From positions 1 to 21,583 of IMG/VR virus record IMGVR_UViG_3300037010_001654: a stretch of 21,583 bases of DNA; one strand, written 5' to 3'. The notes under the pieces are model-generated. The model was not told the DNA's origin, did no database searches, and was given only the letters and a program-made list of their open reading frames with translations. The position numbers and the translations under genes were made by a program. Positions 6,694 to 13,568 of this stretch are shown in pieces. The DNA is from a virus. How positions within the stretch are numbered: position 1 is the stretch's first letter; each line of letters starts with the position of its first letter.

Positions 6694-8642
6694 ATATCGA
6701 AAAACTGTCCGGTCAGAACTTTCTGGCACTCGGCAACATCAGCATGGAATTGGACAACCGTGGATTGCTTCTGATTCAGGGCGAGAATGGCGATGATCCA
6801 TCCGCTGACTCAAACGGCTCGGGCAAGTCGTCCATTCCTGACCTATTGTGCTGGACGCTCTATGGGGTTACGGCGCGAGGAGTGTCTGGCGACGCGGTGG
6901 TCAACAAAACGGCCAAGAAGGACTGCTTCGGCTCTGTGATTTTACGCGATCAGCCTGGAGACGATTTTGTCTACACGATTCAGCGTTTCCGCAAACACTC
7001 GACGGGCAAGAATCAATTGCTGGTGACGAAGGTGACTGGTGCCGCATCTGTAGACCTGTCGAAAGGCACCGACAAGGAGACGCAAGAGGTCGTCAATCAA
7101 ATCATGGGTTGTAGCCTCGACGTGTTCATGGCGGCTGTCTACGCGGGTCAGGAGCGTATGCCAGATTTGCCGGGTATGACCGACAAGATGCTCAAGACGC
7201 TGATTGAGGAGGCTGCTGGCGTTGAAGTGTTGACCGAAGCCTACGCGAATGCTCGTAACCGTTATGGCACAGCGAAATCCTATGTCGACAACCTGCTTTC
7301 AACAAGAGTCAGCGCGACTGCCAACGTCAGCTACCTCAACGGCGAAGTGGCGCGTCTCGAAGGGGTGATGAAGGATTTTGAGGATGGTCGTCGCGACCGC
7401 GCAAAATTCGAGCTGACGAAGATTTTGCCACTCAACAAAGAAATTGCCACCGCAGAAAAGGCGCTCAAGACTTGGAATGAAACAGATGTTCGTGAACAGC
7501 TCGCCATCTGCGAGGTCAAGATTGACAGTCACAAAGCAGAACAAGCCGAGCTGAATCGCCTGACCGCCGAGTATCGCAAGGCTGAACTTGCGCAAAGCAA
7601 GGCCCGTCGCGATGCGGAAGAGGTGAAGCGTATCGTGGATCAGCGCGAAAAGGCGCTTGCCGACATCGACAATCGTGTTGGCAAACCTTGCGGTGAATGT
7701 GGCAAGCTATATCGCGCCGAAGACCTCGCGACTGCCAGAACAACACAAGAAGAACAGATTGCAAAGGCCAAAGCGTCCCTGCGCCCTCTTCTGGTTGAAC
7801 TCAAGAAGGCTATCGAGAGCGAAAAGATCGCTGCTGACGCTGCCGCGTCATTCAAAGGTAGCATGACCGACATTACCGCTGTGGCGCAGCGACAGCGCGA
7901 ATTGAGCAACCTGTCAAACGCAATAGACGCTACTAAACGAAGCATTGAAGCGAAGCGGAAAGAGGTCGCTTCTGTCAAGAATGCGGCAAACCTGAAATTG
8001 ACTGAAACGAACCCCTGGACGATGGCGGTCGAAACAAAGCGAGAAGAGGTCAAACGTGCCGATTTGGCGCTTGCAGAAGTTACAGCAAAGATAGAAGAAG
8101 GCAGCGCAATGCTGGAGCTTCTGGCAGACGCGGTAAAGGTCTTTGGCCCAGCCGGTGTTCGGGCGCACGTTCTCGACACTGTGACGCCATACCTCAACGA
8201 CCGGACGCGGGACTACTTGGGCGCACTGGCAGATGGTAACATTCATGCGACGTGGGCCACACTTACAAAGACGGCCAAAGGTGAGTTGAAGGAGAAATTC
8301 AACATCGAAGTGGTCAACGACAAGGGAGCCGAGAATTTTGCTGGTCTATCTGGAGGTGAGAAGCGCAAGGTGCGCCTGGCGACAGCGATGGCCCTGCAAG
8401 ACATGGTAGCTTCAAGAGCCACGAAGCCAATAAACATCTTCATCGCGGACGAAGTTGACCATGCGCTTGACGAAAGTGGCCTTGAGCGCCTGATGGGCGT
8501 GTTGGAACGCAAGGCGCGTGAACGTGGCACGGTGCTGGTAATCAGTCACAACTCGCTCAGTGATTGGATTTCGGAGGTAATTACTGTTACAAAAACAGCC
8601 GGCATTGCAACGGTAAGTGGAGCAACCGAACGTGGTTTCTAA
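6690..8642 (+). CDS. SbcC/gp46-like recombination ATPase
   Basis: 650 aa. The N-terminal Walker A is unusual: GENG (31-34) is followed by an inserted loop DDPSADSN before GSGKSS (43-48, catalytic K46). Long charged coiled-coil segments flank a zinc hook, C334-x-x-C337 (CGEC). The C-terminal lobe holds the ABC signature LSGGE (553-557), Walker B with D587-E588 (IADEVDHALD) and an H-loop (ISHN, H620). This is the SMC-like partner of the gp47 nuclease. It should bind DNA ends and use ATP to regulate resection. It is shorter than cellular SbcC, as phage versions usually are. It starts inside the stop codon of the nuclease gene. Confidence 0.94.
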   Translation: MNIEKLSGQNFLALGNISMELDNRGLLLIQGENGDDPSADSNGSGKSSIPDLLCWTLYGVTARGVSGDAVVNKTAKKDCFGSVILRDQPGDDFVYTIQRFRKHSTGKNQLLVTKVTGAASVDLSKGTDKETQEVVNQIMGCSLDVFMAAVYAGQERMPDLPGMTDKMLKTLIEEAAGVEVLTEAYANARNRYGTAKSYVDNLLSTRVSATANVSYLNGEVARLEGVMKDFEDGRRDRAKFELTKILPLNKEIATAEKALKTWNETDVREQLAICEVKIDSHKAEQAELNRLTAEYRKAELAQSKARRDAEEVKRIVDQREKALADIDNRVGKPCGECGKLYRAEDLATARTTQEEQIAKAKASLRPLLVELKKAIESEKIAADAAASFKGSMTDITAVAQRQRELSNLSNAIDATKRSIEAKRKEVASVKNAANLKLTETNPWTMAVETKREEVKRADLALAEVTAKIEEGSAMLELLADAVKVFGPAGVRAHVLDTVTPYLNDRTRDYLGALADGNIHATWATLTKTAKGELKEKFNIEVVNDKGAENFAGLSGGEKRKVRLATAMALQDMVASRATKPINIFIADEVDHALDESGLERLMGVLERKARERGTVLVISHNSLSDWISEVITVTKTAGIATVSGATERGF

Positions 8643-9240
8643 ACATGGGCCGACATTTGGCGATATGATGCAGCCTGGCTTTCATTCGAGCGACTCAAGC
8701 ACCTGGGCATCGACGAAAGAATATGTCAAAAAATATGTCAAAAAATATGCCGAAATAGAAGAGTTGCAGAAGAAATATAATCACAGCATGGTAAAGGAAA
8801 GAAACGTGGAAACAGATGAAGAAGTAACAATGAATGGCTTTGCAGATATTATGACGAGCTTTCTGGAATCTGAACAATCCAGGCGCTTCATGCTTGCCGA
8901 GCCTCTGACGCTGACGGTCAAGAAGAAAGATGGCAGTTACTCGAAGCGACCGCACGTAGGTGGTGAAGAATTCAAGGTGGTGCGCTGTTACGTCAGCAAA
9001 CGCTCGCGCTTGATCTATGTTTTCAAGCCTGTCGACGTGGCTGATTACGTTGAAATGGAAATGCCTGAATCGCAAGCGAAAGCGTCATTGAATGATTTTG
9101 CCGCGTTTATCGGCACAGGTGGTTCAGAGCTTGATCGCCTAAAGCGCGATGTGATGCAGAAAGCGTCTTTGGATGCCGAACGTGAAAAGATGGCAGACCG
9201 TCATGATGTTTATGCCGACCTCGGCTTCGGCAGTTGGTAG
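8617..9240 (+). CDS. Hypothetical protein downstream of gp46
   Basis: 207 aa if started at GTG 8617, overlapping the ATPase gene by 26 nt. Other in-frame starts are ATG 8665 and GTG 8806, the latter having AAGGAAAG just upstream. The N-terminal region has a short repeat (12-nt units around 8721-8755, giving YVKKYVKKYAEIEEL) likely to form a charged helix. The middle (SKRPHVGGEEFKVVRCYVSKRSRLIYVFKPV) looks beta-rich. The C-terminus is helical and ends in DLGFGSW. I do not recognise the family. Its position between gp46 and the RuvC-like gene suggests a DNA-processing accessory role, but that is context only. Confidence 0.65.
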   Translation: MEQPNVVSKHGPTFGDMMQPGFHSSDSSTWASTKEYVKKYVKKYAEIEELQKKYNHSMVKERNVETDEEVTMNGFADIMTSFLESEQSRRFMLAEPLTLTVKKKDGSYSKRPHVGGEEFKVVRCYVSKRSRLIYVFKPVDVADYVEMEMPESQAKASLNDFAAFIGTGGSELDRLKRDVMQKASLDAEREKMADRHDVYADLGFGSW

Positions 9241-9258
9241 AAACGACAAGGAATTGGT

Positions 9259-9831
9259 ATGAAAATAAAAATTGTAGGCGTAGACCCCTCTCTCAGAAAT
9301 TTTGGCATCGTTAAGGCAGAGTTAGACCTGGATACGATGAAATTCAAGGTGTATGACATGCGCCTTGTCACGTCTGAAGACAACGCGAAAGCGACCAAAA
9401 CCGTTCGCAAGAACTCTGATGATCTTCGTCGCGCAAGGCTGCTGCACGAGGGTTTTGTCGACGCTTGCAAGGATGTGTCGTTCGCCTTCGTCGAAGTGCC
9501 TGTAGGTTCGCAATCTGCTCGCGCAATGGCTTCTTACGGCATCTGTATCGGCGTTCTTGCGGCGTGTCCAATCGCAATGATCCAGGTTTCACCAGCCGAA
9601 GTGAAAATGGCAGGCACTGGCGAGAAGACCGCGACGAAGGGCGAAATGATCGAAGCTGCCGTTGCCGCGCACCCTTACGCACCGTGGATGACGCGCAAGT
9701 CGAAGGGCAAGATCGAACTGCTTAACGCCAATGAACACCTCGCCGATTCTATTTGGGCAATTGAGGCAGGCATCGTCACAGATCAGTTCAAAGGCGCCGT
9801 GGCAATGCTTCACACTCTAAAGGTTGCCTGA
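9259..9831 (+). CDS. RuvC-like Holliday junction resolvase
   Basis: 190 aa. The N-terminus IKIVGVDPSLRNFGIV with D9 is the first strand of the RuvC RNase H fold. E79 (FAFVEVP) is the second acidic ligand. The C-terminal helix NEHLADSIWAIEAG supplies the final aspartate. The central block (QVSPAEVKMAGTGEKTATKGEM) resembles the RuvC region before the last helix. The protein would cut branched recombination intermediates before packaging, the role played in T4 by the unrelated endonuclease VII. The start at 9259 has AAGGAA upstream. It closes the recombination module, and a palindromic promoter begins within a few bases of its stop. Confidence 0.9.
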   Translation: MKIKIVGVDPSLRNFGIVKAELDLDTMKFKVYDMRLVTSEDNAKATKTVRKNSDDLRRARLLHEGFVDACKDVSFAFVEVPVGSQSARAMASYGICIGVLAACPIAMIQVSPAEVKMAGTGEKTATKGEMIEAAVAAHPYAPWMTRKSKGKIELLNANEHLADSIWAIEAGIVTDQFKGAVAMLHTLKVA

Positions 9832-9834
9832 TAA

Positions 9835-9861
9835 GGTAAGTCAGAAGTGACTATACTTACA
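9835..9861 (+). promoter_or_regulatory. Palindromic promoter before decayed gene
   Basis: GGTAAGTCA, GAAG, TGACT (palindrome arms 9839-9843 and 9848-9852) run directly into the -10 TATACT (9852-9857). No good -35 is seen (TGATAA at 17-nt spacing). The element matches the class found before the SSB gene, nrdB and the tRNA. It begins 4 nt after the RuvC-like stop codon and faces the broken gene at 9895. Confidence 0.7.
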
Positions 9862-9894
9862 GAGTAAGCTGATAAACGATTGAGAGGAAGAGAA

Positions 9895-10264
9895 ATGTCT
9901 CAAAGAGACGAATACGGAAGTTATAAGGTGGCCCACCGCTGGATAAGGGCATGGCGTCATCCTTATCCGGCATTCTCACTGAATTGAATACCGAGAATAT
10001 GTGGATGGAAAGAAGCGAGTTTATACGAGCGCCGCGGTGTACATAGCCGATCATCCAGAATTGGAGTTTGCGCACGATGTTTTCCTGAGAGTTCAGGGCG
10101 AGTTGGAAGCGGGTATCTCGCAGCCATAAACGGAGGCTGAGGCGTACTTGCCGCAACTTATCGAGCGGGTGCGGAATGAAGCGAATATCAGACTGAGCGC
10201 AACAAAATTGGGTAAAGCGGAACGATTCGCGTTTACATTAGATTATTTGTTTTTTTGGAGATAA
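9895..10264 (+). pseudogene. Decayed small gene, two frameshifts and a stop
   Basis: ATG 9895 has a good GAGAGGAAG site and starts MSQRDEYGSYKV, but the frame stops at 9982. Coherent coding continues after a -1 shift (LDKGMASSLSGILTELN, about 9930-9988) and after a second -1 shift (EYREYVDGKKRVYTSAAVY, AVYIADHPELEFAHDVFLRV) to a TAA at 10127. The same frame then stays open and coding-like (LPQLIERVRNEANIRLSATK) to TAA 10262-10264, 2 nt before the next ATG. Joined, this is a protein of about 120 aa that I do not recognise. It may be a true pseudogene, sequence errors, or two or three small genes. The in-frame TAA makes a single sequencing error insufficient. Confidence 0.55.
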
Positions 10265-10266
10265 AA

Positions 10267-10644
10267 ATGGACGATAAAACTATAGCATTAATTGGAAAAA
10301 TAGCCGAGAAACTTGGAACAACGTCAGAGCATTTGTGGGGTGTTTTGCTACGCCAAGCGCCCATAAGCGGTGCTGTTGAGTTGTCTACGGCTGTTGTTAT
10401 GGCATTTGCGGCTGTTGGTTTAGTGCGGTTTGTTAAAGGTAAGACAACGAAACCAGCTAAGACTGAAGACAAGCGATGCTCATATGCCGAATGGAAAGAC
10501 GAAGTTGCGATCTTTGCATGGCTTGCAACGGCTGTTTATTTAATTATTACTGGCGTGGTGGTGTTTGGATCAGTACAGGAAATTGTGGCGGCGTTTTTCA
10601 ACCCTGAATACTGGGCTCTGTCTTACATTTTGGGAAAGGTATAA
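10267..10644 (+). CDS. Two-helix membrane protein
   Basis: 125 aa from ATG 10267, with GGAG at 10257-10260. The N-terminal helix (IALIGKIAEKLGTTSEHLWGVLLRQAPISG) is amphipathic. Two hydrophobic segments follow, about 36-55 (VELSTAVVMAFAAVGLVRFV) and 82-104 (VAIFAWLATAVYLIITGVVV), separated by a Lys-rich loop (KGKTTKPAKTEDKR). No signal peptidase site is seen. The size and topology would suit a holin-like or inner-membrane exclusion protein. There is no lysis gene beside it, though, so no function is assigned. An in-frame TTG at 10255 overlaps the ribosome binding site and is unlikely. Confidence 0.72.
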   Translation: MDDKTIALIGKIAEKLGTTSEHLWGVLLRQAPISGAVELSTAVVMAFAAVGLVRFVKGKTTKPAKTEDKRCSYAEWKDEVAIFAWLATAVYLIITGVVVFGSVQEIVAAFFNPEYWALSYILGKV

Positions 10645-10673
10645 CAGGGTGAGTTGATAGTGTTTTTTGATGC

Positions 10674-10865
10674 AAAAAGACATGAGTGAGAGGGTGATTG
10701 TAATTGGGCACCACGGCCACGCACAGGCAAAGCGGACGAGTGATGCGGGTGGCACCGCAAGATCACTGGCAGTCAGCAGCGCACGCGCAGTCCATGCTGC
10801 AGGAACGGAAGCCAACCGGAAGGCCGAGCAAAAGCCGGCAATCGCTCTCTCACTCATGTCTTTTT
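10674..10865 (+). ncRNA. Putative structured RNA closed by 19-bp stem
   Basis: AAAAAGACATGAGTGAGAG (10674-10692) and its exact complement at 10847-10865 can pair over 19 bp. The stem extends inward after a small bulge (GATTG/CAATC). Inside are further hairpins: AGTGAT, GCGG, loop, CCGC, bulge AAG, ATCACT (about 10738-10776); GCAG/CTGC near 10788-10801; and GC-rich arms near 10815-10840. The interior is more GC-rich than the flanking genes. A 72-codon open frame crosses the element (10670 to 10885, ending in an ATGA overlap with the next gene) but has no good ribosome binding site and a poor protein-like composition. I recognise no known RNA family. It could also be a MITE-like insertion, although no target duplication is seen. 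Confidence 0.5.
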
Positions 10866-10881
10866 ACATAGGGATGCGCAA

Positions 10882-11145
10882 ATGAAGCTCGAAGGTAAAC
10901 CAGAGTTTGCTGGAACGCCGAAGTGGTACATCGGATCGGATGGCATTAAGCGTTGGCTGAGTAATGATCAACCATGCGACAAAGCAAGCGAACGAGCTAT
11001 GTGGAAATGCACCCAATGCGGAAGAATTGGGCTGGTTGGTCGGTGCTGCGGGTTTGATACCCGCGAGCCGATTGAGATTGATCTGCCTAACGTGTCGTGT
11101 CTGGACGACTCAGTAAAGTCAGATACCGAAGGAGAAGTGGAATGA
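10882..11145 (+). CDS. Small putative zinc-binding protein
   Basis: 87 aa. The middle segment WKCTQCGRIGLVGRCCGF offers a CxxC and a CC pair that could bind one zinc ion. The C-terminus is acidic (DLPNVSCLDDSVKSDTEGEVE). The family is unknown. ATG 10882 is preceded by AGGGATG, 18 nt after the inverted-repeat element. Its stop overlaps the next start by ATGA (11142-11145). It opens a chain of tiny coupled genes. Confidence 0.6.
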   Translation: MKLEGKPEFAGTPKWYIGSDGIKRWLSNDQPCDKASERAMWKCTQCGRIGLVGRCCGFDTREPIEIDLPNVSCLDDSVKSDTEGEVE

Positions 11146-11354
11146 ATGAGCAATGGAACTGGTTGATCGGACGCAGGCTTAGTCTCGGCGAGGTGATTGA
11201 TGTTTTTGGCGAGTCTGCAACCGTGCGGCGTGGCGATGATGAGATACGTATCCTGCTGTGCGAACTGCTAGAAGATGACTACAAGGAGCACGACAGAATC
11301 GACCGAGGTCTGAACGATGCATTGGACACCGGCGAAGGAATATACCGTTCATGA
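11142..11354 (+). CDS. Small hypothetical protein
   Basis: 70 aa from ATG 11142, with AAGGAG at 11129-11134. It begins MNEQWNWLIGRRLSLGEVIDVFG and continues with an acidic middle (CELLEDDYKEHDRIDRG). No motif is recognised. Both ends overlap neighbours through ATGA junctions, which indicates translational coupling in a small-gene operon. Confidence 0.6.
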   Translation: MNEQWNWLIGRRLSLGEVIDVFGESATVRRGDDEIRILLCELLEDDYKEHDRIDRGLNDALDTGEGIYRS

Positions 11355-11497
11355 GTGATGATCAACTAATAGCGGAAGTGGCTAAGCTCTGGGTGGATAA
11401 TGGAGGGGATGCTGAAGGATTGACCTGGTGTTATGATAAATTGCGAGATGCCATAATTTCCGAAACAGAAAAACGACAAACCCACGCAGGAGAATGA
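11351..11497 (+). CDS. Small acidic hypothetical protein
   Basis: 48 aa (MSDDQLIAEVAKLWVDNGGD to the end THAGE). The ATG lies in the ATGA overlap with the preceding stop. The protein is predicted helical (LIAEVAKLWVD, YDKLRDAIISETEK). The next gene starts 1 nt after its stop, and the GCAGGAG at its 3' end serves as that gene's ribosome binding site. No function is recognised. The call rests on the overlap pattern and colinearity. Confidence 0.5.
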   Translation: MSDDQLIAEVAKLWVDNGGDAEGLTWCYDKLRDAIISETEKRQTHAGE

Positions 11498-11498
11498 A

Positions 11499-11810
11499 AT
11501 GGACATACAACGACTGCGTAACCTGACAACGGGATGGATACACACCAGGTTCGAACACGTTTATGAGGATATTGTAATAATAGTTGGCGAGCGCAATGCC
11601 TTGTTGCATCAACTGTCGAATGTCGTCCGAGCAATTCAGCCATACTTGCGCGAAAAGATTACGGACGCGAGATTTTGGGACGGGAAAAACGATCCAACGC
11701 ACGCCGGAGATATAGACGTTCCGACGATGAACAGTGTGGAACAAGAAGCGATGTGGAAAAGATACGCAGAAGAACAGGAGACAATGCGGAAGAGATATGC
11801 AGGAGAATAA
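11499..11810 (+). CDS. Hypothetical helical protein with C-terminal repeat
   Basis: 103 aa. ATG 11499 follows GCAGGAG. The N-terminal half looks like two helices (FEHVYEDIVIIVGERNALLHQLSNVVRA). The C-terminus is a short duplicated motif, MWKRYAEEQET then MRKRYAGE, encoded by a recent-looking tandem at about 11752-11807 in which both copies carry a GGAG-like tract. No known domain is seen. It belongs to the same small-gene chain. Confidence 0.6.
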   Translation: MDIQRLRNLTTGWIHTRFEHVYEDIVIIVGERNALLHQLSNVVRAIQPYLREKITDARFWDGKNDPTHAGDIDVPTMNSVEQEAMWKRYAEEQETMRKRYAGE

Positions 11811-11812
11811 AA

Positions 11813-12016
11813 GTGATTAAGGGACTAATTTGCGCGCTGTTTGGACATCGCTACGTAGTGCAACAGGTTTTCAGCCCGACAAGCCGGAAGGTTGGTTGTG
11901 CGCGATGTGGCAAAGAGTGGGGAATGAATGACAGTGTGTGTGCGTTCGTTCCGTGGGACGGTGAGCTGGAGCAGTTGCACCGTGACATCGGACAATGGCC
12001 TGATGCGAAGATTTGA
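11813..12016 (+). CDS. DUF1660-like small zinc-finger phage protein
   Basis: 67 aa from GTG 11813, with GGAG at 11802-11805. The order IKGLICALFGHRYV, FSPTSRKVGCARCGKEWGMND and AFVPWDGELEQLH resembles a family of small phage/prophage proteins (DUF1660-like) with an L-F-G-H start and a CxxC knuckle. The function of that family is unknown to me. The frame is open further upstream to 11675, but that region overlaps the preceding gene in another frame and lacks a ribosome binding site. Confidence 0.68.
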   Translation: MIKGLICALFGHRYVVQQVFSPTSRKVGCARCGKEWGMNDSVCAFVPWDGELEQLHRDIGQWPDAKI

Positions 12017-12074
12017 CGTTCTCCCCGCTCTAAAGGACGGGATTGAAGTAAATGACGGAAACGGGGAATAGAAA

Positions 12075-12323
12075 ATGCGTGGACGAATAAAAGTAGGTGC
12101 GTTAATTACTCAGGATTTTGCAACAGGTCGATGGCCGGCGGCAAGGATCGGTACGGATACTGACCCGGATATAGAATTCGAATGCGAATGGAAAGGATCG
12201 TTTTGGGAATGCATCGCGGATGGCTATGGGATGTTGCGTAGCTGTGGTGATGCTGGAGAGTACGGCAACGGAAGCATTTTTGTACATGATGTAGATGGCG
12301 TGATTGCGTCTTCTGCGGAATAG
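12075..12323 (+). CDS. Small hypothetical protein
   Basis: 82 aa. ATG 12075 follows CGGGGAATAG. The protein looks beta-rich (IKVGALITQDF, IEFECEWKGSFWECIADGYG, NGSIFVHDVDGVIASS) with no recognised motif. It is preceded by a 58-nt gap with inverted-repeat potential: TCCCCG at 12022-12027 can pair with CGGGGA at 12062-12067, which includes the ribosome binding site. Confidence 0.6.
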   Translation: MRGRIKVGALITQDFATGRWPAARIGTDTDPDIEFECEWKGSFWECIADGYGMLRSCGDAGEYGNGSIFVHDVDGVIASSAE

Positions 12324-12344
12324 ACATCAACAAAGGAGAATAAG

Positions 12345-12587
12345 ATGGAATGGAGAAAAGATAAAGCGCCGCATTCAATCGGTGAAGTATTGTTTCTTGG
12401 ACCTTGGAATGTTGGAGGTGTTCATTATGACAGTCTCTCGTCTAAGGACGATGTAATTAAATATACCGCTACGTGTAAACTTCCTGGAATCAAATGGCCT
12501 GGAAAATTTCAGACAGCAAAGGAAGCCAAAGCAGCAGTTGAGTATTCAGTCAAGCATTGGCTTAGTCAGTTGCCAATAGAACATTAG
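12345..12587 (+). CDS. Small hypothetical phage protein
   Basis: 80 aa. ATG 12345 has AAAGGAGAATAAG upstream. It starts MEWRKDKAPHSIGEVLFLG and contains YTATCKLPGIKWPGKFQT and a C-terminal helix (AKEAKAAVEYSVKHWLSQL). The pattern is like other small phage accessory proteins, but I cannot name a function. No signal peptide or membrane segment is seen. Confidence 0.65.
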   Translation: MEWRKDKAPHSIGEVLFLGPWNVGGVHYDSLSSKDDVIKYTATCKLPGIKWPGKFQTAKEAKAAVEYSVKHWLSQLPIEH

Positions 12588-12635
12588 TCGATGTCAGTTA
12601 AACGCAAAATAGCTAACTATCAGGAGTCAAGAACC

Positions 12636-12884
12636 ATGAAATTTAGAAAGAAGCCGGTTGTAATTGAAGCAGAATGCTACGACGGCACTAATGAAAGTGC
12701 TGAGCGAATTATGAGCATGGGAGGTACGCGAGAAATTAGATACCGTCCTGAAGGGCTTTACATCGTAACCTTGGAAGGGACGATGAAAGCAAACATCGGG
12801 GATTGGATAATTCGGGGTGTCAAAGGAGAGTTGTATCCCTGTAAGCCGGATATTTTCGATGCGACGTATGAGCCTGTACGCTGA
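12636..12884 (+). CDS. Small conserved phage protein (KKPVVIEA type)
   Basis: 82 aa from ATG 12636, chosen because AGGAG at 12622-12626 is well placed and [12 protein letters not shown] is the usual N-terminus of a widespread small phage family. The family ends, as here, with [20 protein letters not shown] and ATYEPV. The function is unknown. An upstream ATG at 12591 would add 15 residues and overlaps nothing, but it has no ribosome binding site. Confidence 0.75.
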   Translation: MKFRKKPVVIEAECYDGTNESAERIMSMGGTREIRYRPEGLYIVTLEGTMKANIGDWIIRGVKGELYPCKPDIFDATYEPVR

Positions 12885-12920
12885 AATTCAGAATCAAATT
12901 GTCACAGTAGTAACGAGTTA

Positions 12921-12942
12921 GCCTCCTGCTCACTCAGGAGGC
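12921..12942 (+). promoter_or_regulatory. Perfect hairpin before Tad2-like gene
   Basis: GCCTCCTG (12921-12928), loop CTCACT, CAGGAGGC (12935-12942) form a perfect 8-bp stem 10 nt before the AAGGAGA site of the next gene. No T run follows, so it is not a classical terminator. It could insulate or attenuate the downstream message or act as an RNA-processing or stability stem. Confidence 0.5.
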
Positions 12943-12962
12943 ATAATAGAAAGGAGATTACT

Positions 12963-13244
12963 ATGAACTTTGGTGAAGCTATTGAAGCACTTAAATCCGG
13001 CAAGAAAATGGCCCGCACTGGCTGGAACGGAAAAGGCATGTGGATTATTCTTGTTCCAGGAGCGTCGGATGCGAAACTAAACGAAAACACGCCGTACCAC
13101 AATGCCCTGCAAACAGATCATTGTGAAATTCTGCCTCATATTGATATGTGGACAACCAATGCACAAGGGCGCAGAGCAATGCTACCAGGCTGGCTTGCCA
13201 GTTCGTCGGATATGCTTTCCGACGACTGGGTTGTCGTTTCGTGA
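12963..13244 (+). CDS. tad2: Tad2-like anti-Thoeris protein (DUF2829)
   Basis: 93 aa. It starts MNFGEAIEALKSGKKMARTG, followed by WNGKGMWIILVPG, and ends with PHIDMWTTNAQGRRAMLPGWLASSSDMLSDDWVVV, the ordered hallmarks of DUF2829. Characterised phage members (Tad2) are small sponge proteins that bind the Thoeris immune signal, a cyclic ADP-ribose isomer; some also bind cyclic dinucleotides. Binding specificity cannot be read here. A segment between the two halves (SDAKLNENTPYHNALQTD) is an insertion-like loop whose equivalents vary in the family. The ATG at 12963 has AAGGAGA. It sits in the accessory block, where anti-defence genes are expected. Hairpins lie at its 3' end (about 13203-13225 and 13228-13256). 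Confidence 0.82.
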   Translation: MNFGEAIEALKSGKKMARTGWNGKGMWIILVPGASDAKLNENTPYHNALQTDHCEILPHIDMWTTNAQGRRAMLPGWLASSSDMLSDDWVVVS

Positions 13245-13281
13245 GACGACGAACCCGTTGGTTGTCAGGTTAGGATGTTTT

Positions 13282-13536
13282 ATGCGCGACACGAAGAAAG
13301 ACGCACCAGACTTTACAAATGATGATGGCGTTCAGTGGTGGCGTGAGCCAACGCTGACACGCTACGCTCTCTCGAAGGGTCTTGCAGACATGAAGGTGTG
13401 GACAGTACACAGACCGGATGGGCACAGAACTCGTCTTCTTACGGAAGGGCGAAACGTACTGGCTGAAGACCAAACACTCGAAGGATTAGGGATTAAAATT
13501 GATCTGTTGGCATTTCTGCGACAGACGGCAGGCTGA
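13282..13536 (+). CDS. Small hypothetical protein
   Basis: 84 aa from ATG 13282, with TTAGGA at 13270-13275. It begins MRDTKKDAPDFTNDDGVQWW and contains KVWTVHRPDGHRTRLLTEGR and a C-terminal helix (LGIKIDLLAFLRQTAG). The same frame is open upstream to 13102, but that part lies antiphase inside the Tad2-like gene. No known motif is seen. It is the last small gene before the methyltransferase. Confidence 0.6.
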   Translation: MRDTKKDAPDFTNDDGVQWWREPTLTRYALSKGLADMKVWTVHRPDGHRTRLLTEGRNVLAEDQTLEGLGIKIDLLAFLRQTAG

Positions 13537-13568
13537 ATATTGAAGTCACACAATGAGAGGGTTGAACT

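Noticed and set aside
10667-10885. Open frame of about 72 codons through the inverted-repeat block
   Set aside because: It ends in an ATGA overlap with the next gene, which is suggestive, but it lacks a ribosome binding site, has Ala/Arg/Ser-rich composition unlike the neighbours, and coincides with a perfect 19-bp stem. I prefer a structured RNA or element but cannot exclude coding.
13228-13256. Hairpin at the end of the Tad2-like gene as a terminator
   Set aside because: The stem is about 10 bp with one bulge but is not followed by a T run and overlaps the stop codon; left as a note in the gene entry.
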